Part shown: in pieces, positions 1-7,608 of the stretch
Position numbering within the stretch: the first letter of the stretch is position 1
How the letters are laid out: each line of letters opens with the position of its first letter
Source of the DNA: DASUBV01 sp035532295
GTDB taxonomy: Bacteria; Actinomycetota; Actinomycetes; Streptosporangiales; Streptosporangiaceae
Assembly (NCBI GenBank): GCA_035532295.1
Contig: DATKRH010000247.1
Coordinates: forward strand, 17,364 to 81,363
Direction: 5' to 3'
DNA: 64,000 nt
Notes under the pieces: generated by a model
The model's database searches: none
The model's input: only the letters and a program-made list of their open reading frames with translations
What the model was told of the DNA's origin: nothing
Made by a program: the position numbers and the translations under genes

Positions 1-950
1 TGATAGGTTTTCAGGTCTTTCACGTTCGTGTAGAGGCGCTCGTGAATCACGCTCTTAGAGGAAACTCCGAAACCGATCATCGGCCAGGTGCGCCAGTAAT
101 ATTCCAGGAACCGCGAGTACTGCGGGCTGCGATCCGGATGATAGTAACCGGTCGCGCTCCCGCGCAGGAATCCGCTGCTCTCCAGGGAATCCAGCGCGTA
201 CGTGTACATCGCCGTCTCATCCTCGGGGGGCGGGAGTTCAAGTCCGCCGTTCACGATCCCGTGATGGAAGGCGGTCTTGGGCCAGATCTCGAGGCCGTAG
301 GTCGTGAGGCAGCCGGGCTCCAGTTCGAGGGCGCGATCGATGGCATGCTTCCAGATCGGTACGGTCAGATTGGGCAGCGGGAAGATGAGGTCAAGGTTGA
401 TGTTGGTGTAGCCCGCGGCTCTGATCATCGCGTACGCGCGCTCGGCGGTCGCAATGTCATGGGACCGGTTGCACAGTTTCAGCAGGCTATCGTCAAACGC
501 CTGGACACCGAGACTAATCCGGGTAAACCCGGCCTCGCGGAGCCTCTCCAGTTTTTCCGGAGTGACAGTCGGCGGATCGAACTCCAGCGTGATCTCGGCG
601 TCGGGCGCGACCTCGAAGGTCTCCCGGCAGGTGTCCAGCAGCCGGGTCAGTTGCTCGCCCGAGAGGATACCGGGGGTCCCCCCGCCGAAATAGATGGCGT
701 CGACCTTGAATGACGGGAAGGTACGGTGCGAAGGGAAAGTCCGCACCTCCTGCTGCAGAGCCCGGACGTACTTCTCTTTCATGTCATCGGGCCGGTTGAT
801 GTACACCGTGTAGTCGCAGAAGCCGCACTTCTGCATGCAGAACGGAACGTGCAGATAAAGAGCGGCTGACTCCGATCCGAAGAAATCATCGTAGTCCAGG
901 TACTGATACTTGAACGGATAGGTGTGGATGTTTCGCCTGATAATTGGCAT
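1..950 (-). CDS. HemW-like radical SAM protein (3' end outside window)
   Basis: Radical SAM enzyme of the HemW / coproporphyrinogen III oxidase-like family, read from ATG at 950 with a GGAG Shine-Dalgarno at 957-960. About 316 residues are present; family members run to about 380-400, so the C-terminus lies beyond the left edge. Visible features are the cluster motif C-x3-C-x2-C at Cys38, Cys42 and Cys45 just after LYLHVPF, then a GGGTPG motif and a FTRISLGVQAF stretch typical of the family. HemW proteins are heme chaperones, and other relatives act in heme breakdown or are uncharacterised; the sequence here does not decide which. It is the last gene of a three-gene radical SAM operon, 26 bp after the SPASM gene, which makes a specialised pathway more likely than generic heme trafficking (inference). 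Confidence 0.82.
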   Translation of the reverse strand, partial: MPIIRRNIHTYPFKYQYLDYDDFFGSESAALYLHVPFCMQKCGFCDYTVYINRPDDMKEKYVRALQQEVRTFPSHRTFPSFKVDAIYFGGGTPGILSGEQLTRLLDTCRETFEVAPDAEITLEFDPPTVTPEKLERLREAGFTRISLGVQAFDDSLLKLCNRSHDIATAERAYAMIRAAGYTNINLDLIFPLPNLTVPIWKHAIDRALELEPGCLTTYGLEIWPKTAFHHGIVNGGLELPPPEDETAMYTYALDSLESSGFLRGSATGYYHPDRSPQYSRFLEYYWRTWPMIGFGVSSKSVIHERLYTNVKDLKTY

Positions 951-976
951 TTCTTACTCCGCGTAATAGCTGGGGC

Positions 977-2536
977 CTATAGCTGCCGGAAATGCAGGAA
1001 GCTGGTCGCCGGCGCCGGAGCACGGCCACTATCGACGACCGGGCGGCCGCACGATACGAACAGACCGCCCAGTTCCGTCCGATCACGAGCGCGGTATTGC
1101 GCGGATGACAGTGCCATCATCCGCAGCACCTCCTCCGCGAGGAGCAGCTGATAACCGCACGACTCTTCGTTGAGTACGTTCAAGTTACCGGTGGCGACGA
1201 AATTCTCTTGCTTGCAGCCGCCGCCGCACAGGTAGCGCGCCCAGCACTGGCCGCAGACCGGGTGCTGATCTACCGTCCCCCGCCACTCCACGGGGTCCGC
1301 GGTCAGGCCCACCTCACCGCGGCCGACGTCGAACGAGGGGTCGCCGACCAGGCGGTGGCACGGACTGATCGACTTGTCGGGGGAATGGGTGAAGTAGGTG
1401 CGGCCACCGGAGCAGAAGGCCAGGGCCAGCCGTCCCTCAAGGACAAGTTGAGCGGTGCGCTCGTATTCCAGCACCCCTTTGAATCGGTTATCCGGAGTGA
1501 ACAGCCGCGGATATTCGGCGAGGAACTCGCGGAACTGCCCGACCATGCCATCCTGCAGAAAGAAATTGATATAGCGCTTTCCGCTATCGGTACCGCTGGA
1601 CGCGGTGGATGCGCTGGATGCGCTGGACGAACTGCCGCTCTTGTTCGGGATCGCCGGCATGTCGAGGAAGACCTTGCCACCGTCTGCCGCGGGCGGACCG
1701 GCGTCGTCGGCCGGGAACACGCCAGGATAGATCTGGAAGTAGTCAAATATGTTCTCCCGCCACAGTTCTCGCATGTTGTCGATCAGCGACGGATCTCGCT
1801 GCGCGACGGTCATCCGCGCGACCATGGTGACGTCGTCGCTGGCCTGGCGCACCTTCCTGACGTTCCGCATGACGCGGTCGTAGGAGCCCTGACCGCCCTT
1901 GGCCGGCCGGTTGGCGTCCTGAACTGTGCGGCCGCCATCGATCGAGACCGAGACGATGAAGTGGTGGCGGGCGAACAGATCAAGCACCCCGGCCGGGAGA
2001 AGCGTCAGGTTAGTCGATATCCGGTAGACAAACTTCACGCCGTGGGCCGCTCCGAACTGCTCGGATCGCTCACACACCTCACGCAGCGTCGGGAAATTCG
2101 CCAGCGGCTCTCCACCGAAGATCTCAAGCCGCACCGACCGACTGGGCGTCAGGTTGCCCTCAATGAAGGAGAAGATGTGATCGACCGAGTCGTGGCCCAT
2201 CGCCTCCTTGATCCGCCCGTAGTCGCCGCCGTCAGCGAAGCAGTAGGTGCACGCCAGGTTACAGATATTGGTCAGATTGACGTTGATGGCGAGATCGGCG
2301 CCATCTTCGAAGGTGCTCTGCCGCAGTGCTATCGAGTTCTCATTCGACACCAGGCCGAGCTCGGTGAGCCCGTTCCACTCGCGCTGCTCGTCCTCTGAGA
2401 GCATGTGGAATCCAGCTTGCAGCCGATCTCCAAGATCTCGGGTAACGATGAATGTCCGATGATTTCCAGCGAGGAAGAGCAAGCTATCCTGGTCGCCGTA
2501 ATTGACTATCCGATAATCGGTGTCACACTTCATCAT
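977..2536 (-). CDS. radical SAM / SPASM-domain protein
   Basis: A 519-residue radical SAM enzyme with a C-terminal SPASM domain. Residues 1-80 form an N-terminal region. The [4Fe-4S]-SAM motif is C92-x3-C96-x2-C99 (CNLACTYC), followed by the EIFGGEPL element. Near residues 374-440 are auxiliary-cluster cysteines (FCSGG, CHRL, CGQC, LCGGGCKQE), as in anSME, PqqE and peptide-maturase families. A Ser/Ala-rich stretch near residue 300 comes from a 9-nt repeat and interrupts the domain junction. The ATG overlaps the stop of the upstream AmrS-like gene (ATGA), so the two are translationally coupled. SPASM enzymes usually modify a peptide or protein or build a cofactor. No substrate peptide could be recognised nearby, so the substrate is unknown. 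Confidence 0.85.
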   Translation of the reverse strand: MMKCDTDYRIVNYGDQDSLLFLAGNHRTFIVTRDLGDRLQAGFHMLSEDEQREWNGLTELGLVSNENSIALRQSTFEDGADLAINVNLTNICNLACTYCFADGGDYGRIKEAMGHDSVDHIFSFIEGNLTPSRSVRLEIFGGEPLANFPTLREVCERSEQFGAAHGVKFVYRISTNLTLLPAGVLDLFARHHFIVSVSIDGGRTVQDANRPAKGGQGSYDRVMRNVRKVRQASDDVTMVARMTVAQRDPSLIDNMRELWRENIFDYFQIYPGVFPADDAGPPAADGGKVFLDMPAIPNKSGSSSSASSASTASSGTDSGKRYINFFLQDGMVGQFREFLAEYPRLFTPDNRFKGVLEYERTAQLVLEGRLALAFCSGGRTYFTHSPDKSISPCHRLVGDPSFDVGRGEVGLTADPVEWRGTVDQHPVCGQCWARYLCGGGCKQENFVATGNLNVLNEESCGYQLLLAEEVLRMMALSSAQYRARDRTELGGLFVSCGRPVVDSGRAPAPATSFLHFRQL

Positions 2537-3993
2537 TGCTCCGCAGAACCAGCCATCGGAAGGCGCCTCCTAGAGGCTACCGTGCTGTAATTGGGCAACG
2601 GCGATATATCGCCGTTGAGCGCGCCGGCGTCGATTTCTACCGTTGGGAAATGGGCCCGGTCAAAGACCTCATGGAGGCTGCAGCGGACGTTGCCGGGAAC
2701 GGCGACCTGCACGCCGGTCTCGTCGGGCGTCGCTTTCGCGGCGATGAAGCGATAGCTTTCCCCCGGCAGCAGGTGCAGCGGCTGCCAGCCGGGGCCGACC
2801 GCCGGATCGCCCTTGCGTCGCTGATAGATGACCTCAGGTGCGCTCGAGTCGTTGCGGACCTGGATGTGGAGCGAGCGGACGTCTCCGTGCCAGTCGAACT
2901 CCGCGACCCGCGACTGCGGCGGCAATTCCGCCACGCTGCCGTCGCGCGCCGGGCGCGGCCCGAGGAGTTTCAGCGTCGTCGGAGTACCGCATGCCGTGCA
3001 GGAGGCGGCCGCGTCTACGCCGACCAGTCGGGCGTTCAGGCCGTACCGCGTCACCTGCACCTGCCCGCACGACCGGCACCGGGTGGTGGTCGCCTCGGTG
3101 TCGTAGACGTTGCCCAGGTAGACGCTCTGGATCCCCATGTCCAGCGCCACCTGGCGGGCACGCTCCAGCCGGTCGATGGGGGTGCGGATGGTCTTGGTCA
3201 TCTTGTAGTCCGGGTGGAAGCGCACGTAGTGCAGCGGAACCGCCGGATCCAGTTGCTCGCCGACAAAGGTGGCGACGGCCCGCGCGGTGTCCTCGTTGTC
3301 GCTCAGGTCGGTCACCATGAGAGTCGAGATCTCGACATGCTTGCCGGCGTCGTACACCTGCTTCGAGGCCGCTAAGACCGGTTCGATCCAGCCCTTGGTC
3401 AGCTTCCGGTAGTACTTCGGGTCCATCGACTTGATCGAGATCGAGAAGATATCGATGACGGGCAGCAGTTCCTCGACTCCTTCAGGTGAGATGAAGAAGG
3501 CCGACTTGAAGAGATTGATCATTCCGGCGGCTCGCGCCAGGGTCGCGGTCTCAGTAACGAATTCATGCCAGACGACCGGATCGTTGTAAGTCCAGGAAAT
3601 GACCCGGATGCCGTGACGTTGAGCGATATCTACGACCTGCTCCGGTGTGTAGTGGTAGACATCCGCGTCAGACGCAAGTCGCGCCTGCGAGGTTTTCCAG
3701 TTGTGGCAGTAATCGCAATTGAGCATGCAGCCGATGTTTCCCATGGACAAGATGGGATCGCCCGGAGCGTAGTGAAAGACGGCTTCCGTCTCTATGGTCT
3801 CCTGGGTGGCGTGCACCGAGCGGCCATAGTTCAGCGTGACGAGCTGTCCGCCATGATTCGCGCGCACCATGCAGAAGCCGTGCTGGCCTGGCCGTATTTT
3901 GCAGTTACGCGGGCTGAGATGACATCTCACGACGCCGTCTTCGAGTTGCTCGGCGAGCCTCGCTGGCCTTGGACTGTCATTCCAGGTGGACAT
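2533..3993 (-). CDS. AmrS-like (AmmeMemoRadiSam-type) radical SAM protein with C-terminal extension
   Basis: A 486-residue protein starting at ATG 3993, preceded by GGAGGT at 4005-4010; the frame is open to 4071 but has no better ribosome site. The N-terminus has Cys24, Cys31 and Cys41 in the pattern CHLSPRNC...GFC that precedes the radical SAM motif in AmrS proteins. The motif itself is C89-x3-C93-x2-C96 followed by HNW. A zinc-ribbon-like block lies at about 316-346 (two CxxC). About 140 further residues follow (347-486), longer than I expect for AmrS and unassigned; they look beta-rich. AmrS proteins usually occur with AMMECR1 and Memo partners; neither is seen here. First gene of the operon, overlapping the SPASM gene by 4 nt. 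Confidence 0.82.
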   Translation of the reverse strand: MSTWNDSPRPARLAEQLEDGVVRCHLSPRNCKIRPGQHGFCMVRANHGGQLVTLNYGRSVHATQETIETEAVFHYAPGDPILSMGNIGCMLNCDYCHNWKTSQARLASDADVYHYTPEQVVDIAQRHGIRVISWTYNDPVVWHEFVTETATLARAAGMINLFKSAFFISPEGVEELLPVIDIFSISIKSMDPKYYRKLTKGWIEPVLAASKQVYDAGKHVEISTLMVTDLSDNEDTARAVATFVGEQLDPAVPLHYVRFHPDYKMTKTIRTPIDRLERARQVALDMGIQSVYLGNVYDTEATTTRCRSCGQVQVTRYGLNARLVGVDAAASCTACGTPTTLKLLGPRPARDGSVAELPPQSRVAEFDWHGDVRSLHIQVRNDSSAPEVIYQRRKGDPAVGPGWQPLHLLPGESYRFIAAKATPDETGVQVAVPGNVRCSLHEVFDRAHFPTVEIDAGALNGDISPLPNYSTVASRRRLPMAGSAEQ

Positions 3994-4393
3994 ACGGCGA
4001 CCGCACCTCCATGGGCAAATGGCCACACGTCCGGAGCAACGACGTGCGCCCAAGGCTAATTGGGTCATCATTCTGCCGACGATGAATAATCAACCTGATT
4101 ACCCAGTGCCGGCATCGCGTTGTCCGCCAAAGTAACATAACGGCGCGGTAGAGAGCAAGAGGTTAGATACACGCCCAGCTTGGTGTTTCTCCTGCGCCTT
4201 AACGGATCGGCTAGGACTTCTGCTGCGAGCGTTAGCGGTCACTACTTATGTTTCTGGCGATGCTGGAGATATGACAGTTGTTCAAGCATCTCCGCGTGAA
4301 TAATGTAATCGGTCCTATGGCAAGGCGCGGGCGGGCCGCCGATGCGCGCGTCGCCCACCACGACGTCTGCCCAGCCCGGACCCGGCCGCCGGC
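3994..4393. other. intergenic region upstream of the radical SAM operon
   Basis: About 400 bp, clearly more AT-rich than the flanking genes, between the operon start and the 3' end of the LOG gene. It must carry the promoter of the minus-strand operon. On the minus strand only very short open frames occur (for example a 15-codon frame ending at 4068), with no convincing leader peptide or ribosome site. No stable riboswitch-like structure was recognised by eye. Confidence 0.5.
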
Positions 4394-4930
4394 TCAGGCC
4401 GCCGGAAGCGCGGCCAGCAGTTCGTCCGGGTCGGTGATCCGCAGCAGCGCCGCCCGGCTGGCGGCCGGGATGAAGCCGTCGGCTACCCGCGCGTCGAGGA
4501 ACGCCAGCAGCGGATCCCAGAACCCGGCAACGTCCAGCAGGGCGACCGGCTTGCCGTGCAGGCGCAGCTGCCGCCAGGTAAGGACCTCGAACAGCTCCTC
4601 CAGCGTGCCGAGGCCGCCCGGCAGCGCGACGAACGCGTCACACAGCTGCGCCATCCGCGCCTTGCGCGTGTGCAGGGAGTCGACGATCTCCAGGCGGGTC
4701 AGCTGGCTGGCCGCGACCTCCGCCTCGACCAGCACCCGGGGAATGATCCCGATGACCTCGCCGCCGGCCGCCATCGCCGCGTCCGCCAGGACCCCCATCA
4801 GGCCGACGCTGGCGCCGCCGTAGACGACGCCGACGCCGGCCCGGGCCAGCCGGGTGCCCAGGTCGGCGGCCGCCGCCGCGAATTCCGGGCGGCCGCCCAT
4901 CGAGCTCCCCGCGAACACCGTGACCCGCAT
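4394..4930 (-). CDS. LOG family protein (TIGR00730-type, cytokinin-activating-like)
   Basis: Rossmann-fold protein of the LOG / 'lysine decarboxylase-like' family, about 178 residues, the normal length. The diagnostic motif PGGLGTLEE is present, with the N-terminal VFAGSS and GGASVGLMG phosphate-binding loops. LOG enzymes hydrolyse nucleoside 5'-monophosphates of the cytokinin type, and bacterial members often act on other nucleotides. The start is ATG 4930, whose A is the last base of the TGA ending a 43-codon frame upstream (TGATG), with GTG 4933 as an alternative. It is probably the last gene of a paaI-orf43-LOG transcription unit. Confidence 0.85.
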   Translation of the reverse strand: MRVTVFAGSSMGGRPEFAAAAADLGTRLARAGVGVVYGGASVGLMGVLADAAMAAGGEVIGIIPRVLVEAEVAASQLTRLEIVDSLHTRKARMAQLCDAFVALPGGLGTLEELFEVLTWRQLRLHGKPVALLDVAGFWDPLLAFLDARVADGFIPAASRAALLRITDPDELLAALPAA

Positions 4931-5061
4931 CACACGCCGAGCCCGCCGGCGATGGTGAGCTCCATCGCCCGGGCGATGGCCGCCCTGGTCTCGGTCACCC
5001 AGATCATGTTCTCGCGCGCATCGATCCGATATAGCCCAATGTCATGAGCAGTATTTTGCAC
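4930..5061 (-). CDS. small hypothetical protein (43 codons) between paaI and LOG
   Basis: An open frame of 43 codons from GTG 5061 to TGA at 4930-4932. It begins 1 nt after the paaI stop and its TGA overlaps the LOG ATG. From about codon 13 on, codons are strongly GC-ended like real genes here, and the peptide contains WVTETRAAIARAMEL, a plausible amphipathic helix. The first dozen codons are AT-richer. The product is unrecognised; it may be a genuine small protein, or the C-terminal remnant of a longer gene kept in register with its neighbours. Confidence 0.45.
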   Translation of the reverse strand: MQNTAHDIGLYRIDARENMIWVTETRAAIARAMELTIAGGLGV

Positions 5062-5062
5062 G

Positions 5063-5473
5063 CTAGCCCAGCGTCCGGCTGCGGCCCCGGAACTCGGCCA
5101 CGACCTCGTCGCCGCGGCTGACCGTCACGTCGTAGATCCCGCTGCGGCCGTAGGTCACCCGCTCCCGCGCAACCGCGGTCAGCACGTCACCCTCCCGGAC
5201 CGGATGCAGGAACGCGATGTCGGCGCCCGCGGCGACGGTCACGGCGCCGCGGGCGTTACAGGCGCAGGCGAAGGCGGAGTCGGCCAGCAGGAAGACGTAT
5301 CCGCCGTGCGCGATCTCATGTCCGTTGATCATCGTCCGTGCTATCCGCATCCGCAGCACGGCCCGGCCCTCGCCGACCTCGAGCAGCTCTATGCCCAGGC
5401 CCTTGGATGCCTGGTCGGCGGCGAACATCGTCGCGGCGGGGCCGCCAGGCGGCGGCCCGGACCTGGGCACCAT
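5063..5473 (-). CDS. paaI: PaaI-type hotdog thioesterase
   Basis: A 136-residue hotdog-fold acyl-CoA thioesterase of the PaaI subfamily, which releases CoA from stalled (hydroxy)phenylacetyl-CoA intermediates. The key signature is NGHEIAHGGYVFLLADSAFA, containing the catalytic-loop HGG and Asp; it is followed by the DIAFLHPVREGD strand. The start at ATG 5473 gives the usual family length and has GGAGG just upstream; a longer frame to 5608 would overlap the divergent gene and is unlikely. No other phenylacetate-pathway gene is nearby, so it may act as a general acyl-CoA editor. It shares a tight unit with orf43 and LOG. Confidence 0.85.
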   Translation of the reverse strand: MVPRSGPPPGGPAATMFAADQASKGLGIELLEVGEGRAVLRMRIARTMINGHEIAHGGYVFLLADSAFACACNARGAVTVAAGADIAFLHPVREGDVLTAVARERVTYGRSGIYDVTVSRGDEVVAEFRGRSRTLG

Positions 5474-5606
5474 GGTGCCTCCATCCGGTGGTTGCGCCCG
5501 GGGCGGGGCGTCTGCAATGTGACGATACCGGGGGCTGCCGGGCGTCGGCGGCACATCCGCCCGCAGGTCAGGTGCGCAGCGCGCGTTAACGGGTACGGTG
5601 TCCGCC

Positions 5607-6887
5607 ATGTCCTCTTACCGGCAGCCGGGCACCGTGCTCACCGACCGCATCTTCCAGGTCCCGCTGGATCACCGGGCGCCAGCCGGCGAGCAGATCGAGG
5701 TGTTCGCCCGCGAGGTCGTGGCGAGCGACGGCGGCGGCGACCTCCCGTGGCTGCTCTTCCTGCAGGGCGGTCCCGGCTTCGGTGCCGACCGGCCGGTCGG
5801 CCGCAGCGCCTGGCTGGACCGCGCGCTGCGGGACTATCGCGTGCTGCTGCTCGATCAGCGCGGCACGGGGCGCTCGTCCCCGGCGAACCGCCGGACGCTC
5901 GCGCGCCTGGGCTCGGCCCGCGCCCGGGCGCAGTACCTGGCCCACTTCCGCGCCGATGCCATCGTGGCCGACGCCGAGCTCATCCGCCGGCAGGTCACCG
6001 GCGGCGGCCCCTGGAGCGTGCTGGGCCAGAGCTTCGGCGGCTTCTGCACGGTGACCTACCTGTCCATGGCGCCCGAGGGCCTGCGCGAGGCCTTCCTCAC
6101 CGGCGGTCTGCCCGGCCTCGACGTCACCGCTGACGACGTCTACCGGCAGACCTATCCGGTCGTCGCGGCGAAGAACCTGGCCCACTACGAGCGCTATCCC
6201 TCCGACGTCGAGCGCGCCCGGCAGGTCGCCAGGAAGCTGACCGCCGAGCCGGCCCGGCTGCCCGGCGGGACGCTGCTCACGGTCGAGGCGTTCCAGTCGC
6301 TCGGCCTGCTGCTCGGCTCCAGTACAGGCAGCCATACGCTGCACTACCTCCTCGAGGACCCGTTCGCCGGGTCTGAGCTGAACGATGATTTCCTGCACCG
6401 GGCCGAATCGATCCTGACCGTTGCCCCGGCTCCCCTGTACGCGCTGCTGCACGAGGCCTGTTACGCCCAGGGCCCGGCCACCCGCTGGTCGGCGCAGCGC
6501 ATCCGGGCGGAGTTCGCCGAGTTCGACGCGGCCGGGGCGATCGAGGGCACGGCGCCGCTCATGTTCACCGGCGAGATGATCTATCCCTGGATGTTCGAGA
6601 ACCACCCGGTGCTGACGCCGCTGGCCGACGCGGCGCAACTCCTGGCGGAGCGGGAGGACTGGCCGCCGCTGTATGACGCCGCGCGGCTGCGCGGCAACGA
6701 GGTGCCCGCGGCGGCGGCGATCTACTTCAACGACATGTACGTGCCGACCGAGTTCTCGCTGCACACGGCACGCGCCATCGCGGGCCTGCGGCCGTGGGTC
6801 ACCAGCGAGTACGAGCACGACGGCCTGCGGGTGAGCAACGGCGGCGTGCTGGACAAGCTGATCGGCCTGGTCCGCGGCGAGGTGTGA
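5607..6887 (+). CDS. alpha/beta hydrolase, proline iminopeptidase-like (S33)
   Basis: A 426-residue alpha/beta hydrolase similar to prolyl aminopeptidases of peptidase family S33. Visible features are the oxyanion motif LFLQGGPGF (Gln where the classic motif has His), the DQRGTGRS strand, the nucleophile elbow GQSFGG, and a C-terminal YEHDGL that should carry the catalytic His. Family members cleave N-terminal Pro (or other residues) from peptides in the cytoplasm; no signal peptide is seen. ATG 5607 is chosen; GTG 5598 is an alternative. It is divergent from paaI with about 130 bp between the chosen starts. Confidence 0.83.
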   Translation: MSSYRQPGTVLTDRIFQVPLDHRAPAGEQIEVFAREVVASDGGGDLPWLLFLQGGPGFGADRPVGRSAWLDRALRDYRVLLLDQRGTGRSSPANRRTLARLGSARARAQYLAHFRADAIVADAELIRRQVTGGGPWSVLGQSFGGFCTVTYLSMAPEGLREAFLTGGLPGLDVTADDVYRQTYPVVAAKNLAHYERYPSDVERARQVARKLTAEPARLPGGTLLTVEAFQSLGLLLGSSTGSHTLHYLLEDPFAGSELNDDFLHRAESILTVAPAPLYALLHEACYAQGPATRWSAQRIRAEFAEFDAAGAIEGTAPLMFTGEMIYPWMFENHPVLTPLADAAQLLAEREDWPPLYDAARLRGNEVPAAAAIYFNDMYVPTEFSLHTARAIAGLRPWVTSEYEHDGLRVSNGGVLDKLIGLVRGEV

Positions 6888-6890
6888 CCC

Positions 6891-6948
6891 CGGCGCGGTG
6901 TGAGCTCGGCGCGGTGTGAGCTCGGCGCGGTGTGAGCCCGGCGCGGTG
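6891..6948. repeat. 16-nt tandem repeat, about 3.6 copies
   Basis: The unit cggcgcggtgtgagct occurs at 6891, 6907 and 6923 (last base changed), with a partial unit at 6939. It lies directly after the hydrolase stop codon and before the Nudix gene, so its effect would be on the mRNA between the two genes. Confidence 0.9.
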
Positions 6949-6970
6949 CTCCTGCACTAGGGTGAGCGCG

Positions 6971-7453
6971 ATGCTCATCCGGACCTGCCTGTGCTTCATC
7001 CGCCGCCCCGGCGCCAACGGGCCCGAGGTGCTGCTCGGCCTCAAGAAGACCGGGTTCGGGCAGGGCCGCTGGGTGGGCCTGGGCGGCCACATCGAGCCGG
7101 GCGAGAAGCCGGTCGCCGCGGCCGTGCGCGAGGTGCAGGAGGAGTCGTCCCTGATCGTCTCCCCCGACGCGCTCGCGCACGTAGCGGCCATCCAGTTCCG
7201 GTTTCCCTCCCGCCCGTCCTGGAACCAGATGGCCGAGGTCTACCTGACCACGGACTACCAGGGCGAGCTGGCGGAGTCTGAGGAGATCGCGCCGCGCTGG
7301 TACCCGGAAGACGCGCTGCCGCTCGATGGCATGTGGGACGACGCCAGGTACTGGCTGCCGCGCGTGCTGGCGGGCCAGCGCGTGGACGCCACCATGACCT
7401 TCGGCGACGACTGCGCGACCGTGGTCGGCATCGAGCCCGATCTCCCGGCGTAG
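6971..7453 (+). CDS. Nudix hydrolase (MutT/MTH1-like)
   Basis: A 160-residue Nudix hydrolase. The Nudix box is intact from GGHIEPGE to REVQEE (G-x5-E-x7-R-E-x2-E-E pattern). The overall form, with WVGLGGHIE and a C-terminal WYPEDALPLDGMW, resembles the 8-oxo-dGTP / oxidised purine diphosphatase (MTH1) branch. It removes damaged nucleotides from the pool by hydrolysis to the monophosphate. ATG 6971 matches the family N-terminus; upstream in-frame starts lie inside the tandem repeat. It is probably co-transcribed with, or separately initiated downstream of, the hydrolase gene. Confidence 0.88.
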   Translation: MLIRTCLCFIRRPGANGPEVLLGLKKTGFGQGRWVGLGGHIEPGEKPVAAAVREVQEESSLIVSPDALAHVAAIQFRFPSRPSWNQMAEVYLTTDYQGELAESEEIAPRWYPEDALPLDGMWDDARYWLPRVLAGQRVDATMTFGDDCATVVGIEPDLPA

Positions 7454-7572
7454 CCGGCTGCGCGGGCCTGGCGAGCTGATCGCGCTGGTGAAGCCAGGCC
7501 CGGCGTCCGCCCGCCCGGCAGCGAGCCGGCCTGGCCAGGCTCCAGCCTAGCCGCGAGCCGGAGCGTTAATAT

Positions 7573-7584
7573 CTCGATATCAAG
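7573..7584. promoter_or_regulatory. near-palindrome upstream of the methyltransferase
   Basis: Twelve bases CTCGATATCAAG form an inverted repeat with a single mismatched pair, in a locally AT-rich stretch 25 bp before the start codon. Position and symmetry suit an operator for a small dimeric repressor (MarR/PadR type), but no adjacent regulator gene exists. Confidence 0.3.
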
Positions 7585-7608
7585 TGATCTAACAGGCAGG
7601 AGCAACCC

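Noticed and set aside
4068..4320. Two 15-codon minus-strand frames upstream of the radical SAM operon as possible RiPP precursors
   Set aside because: No ribosome sites, no leader/core pattern, no Cys/Thr/Ser-rich or repeated core, and no evidence of codon bias.
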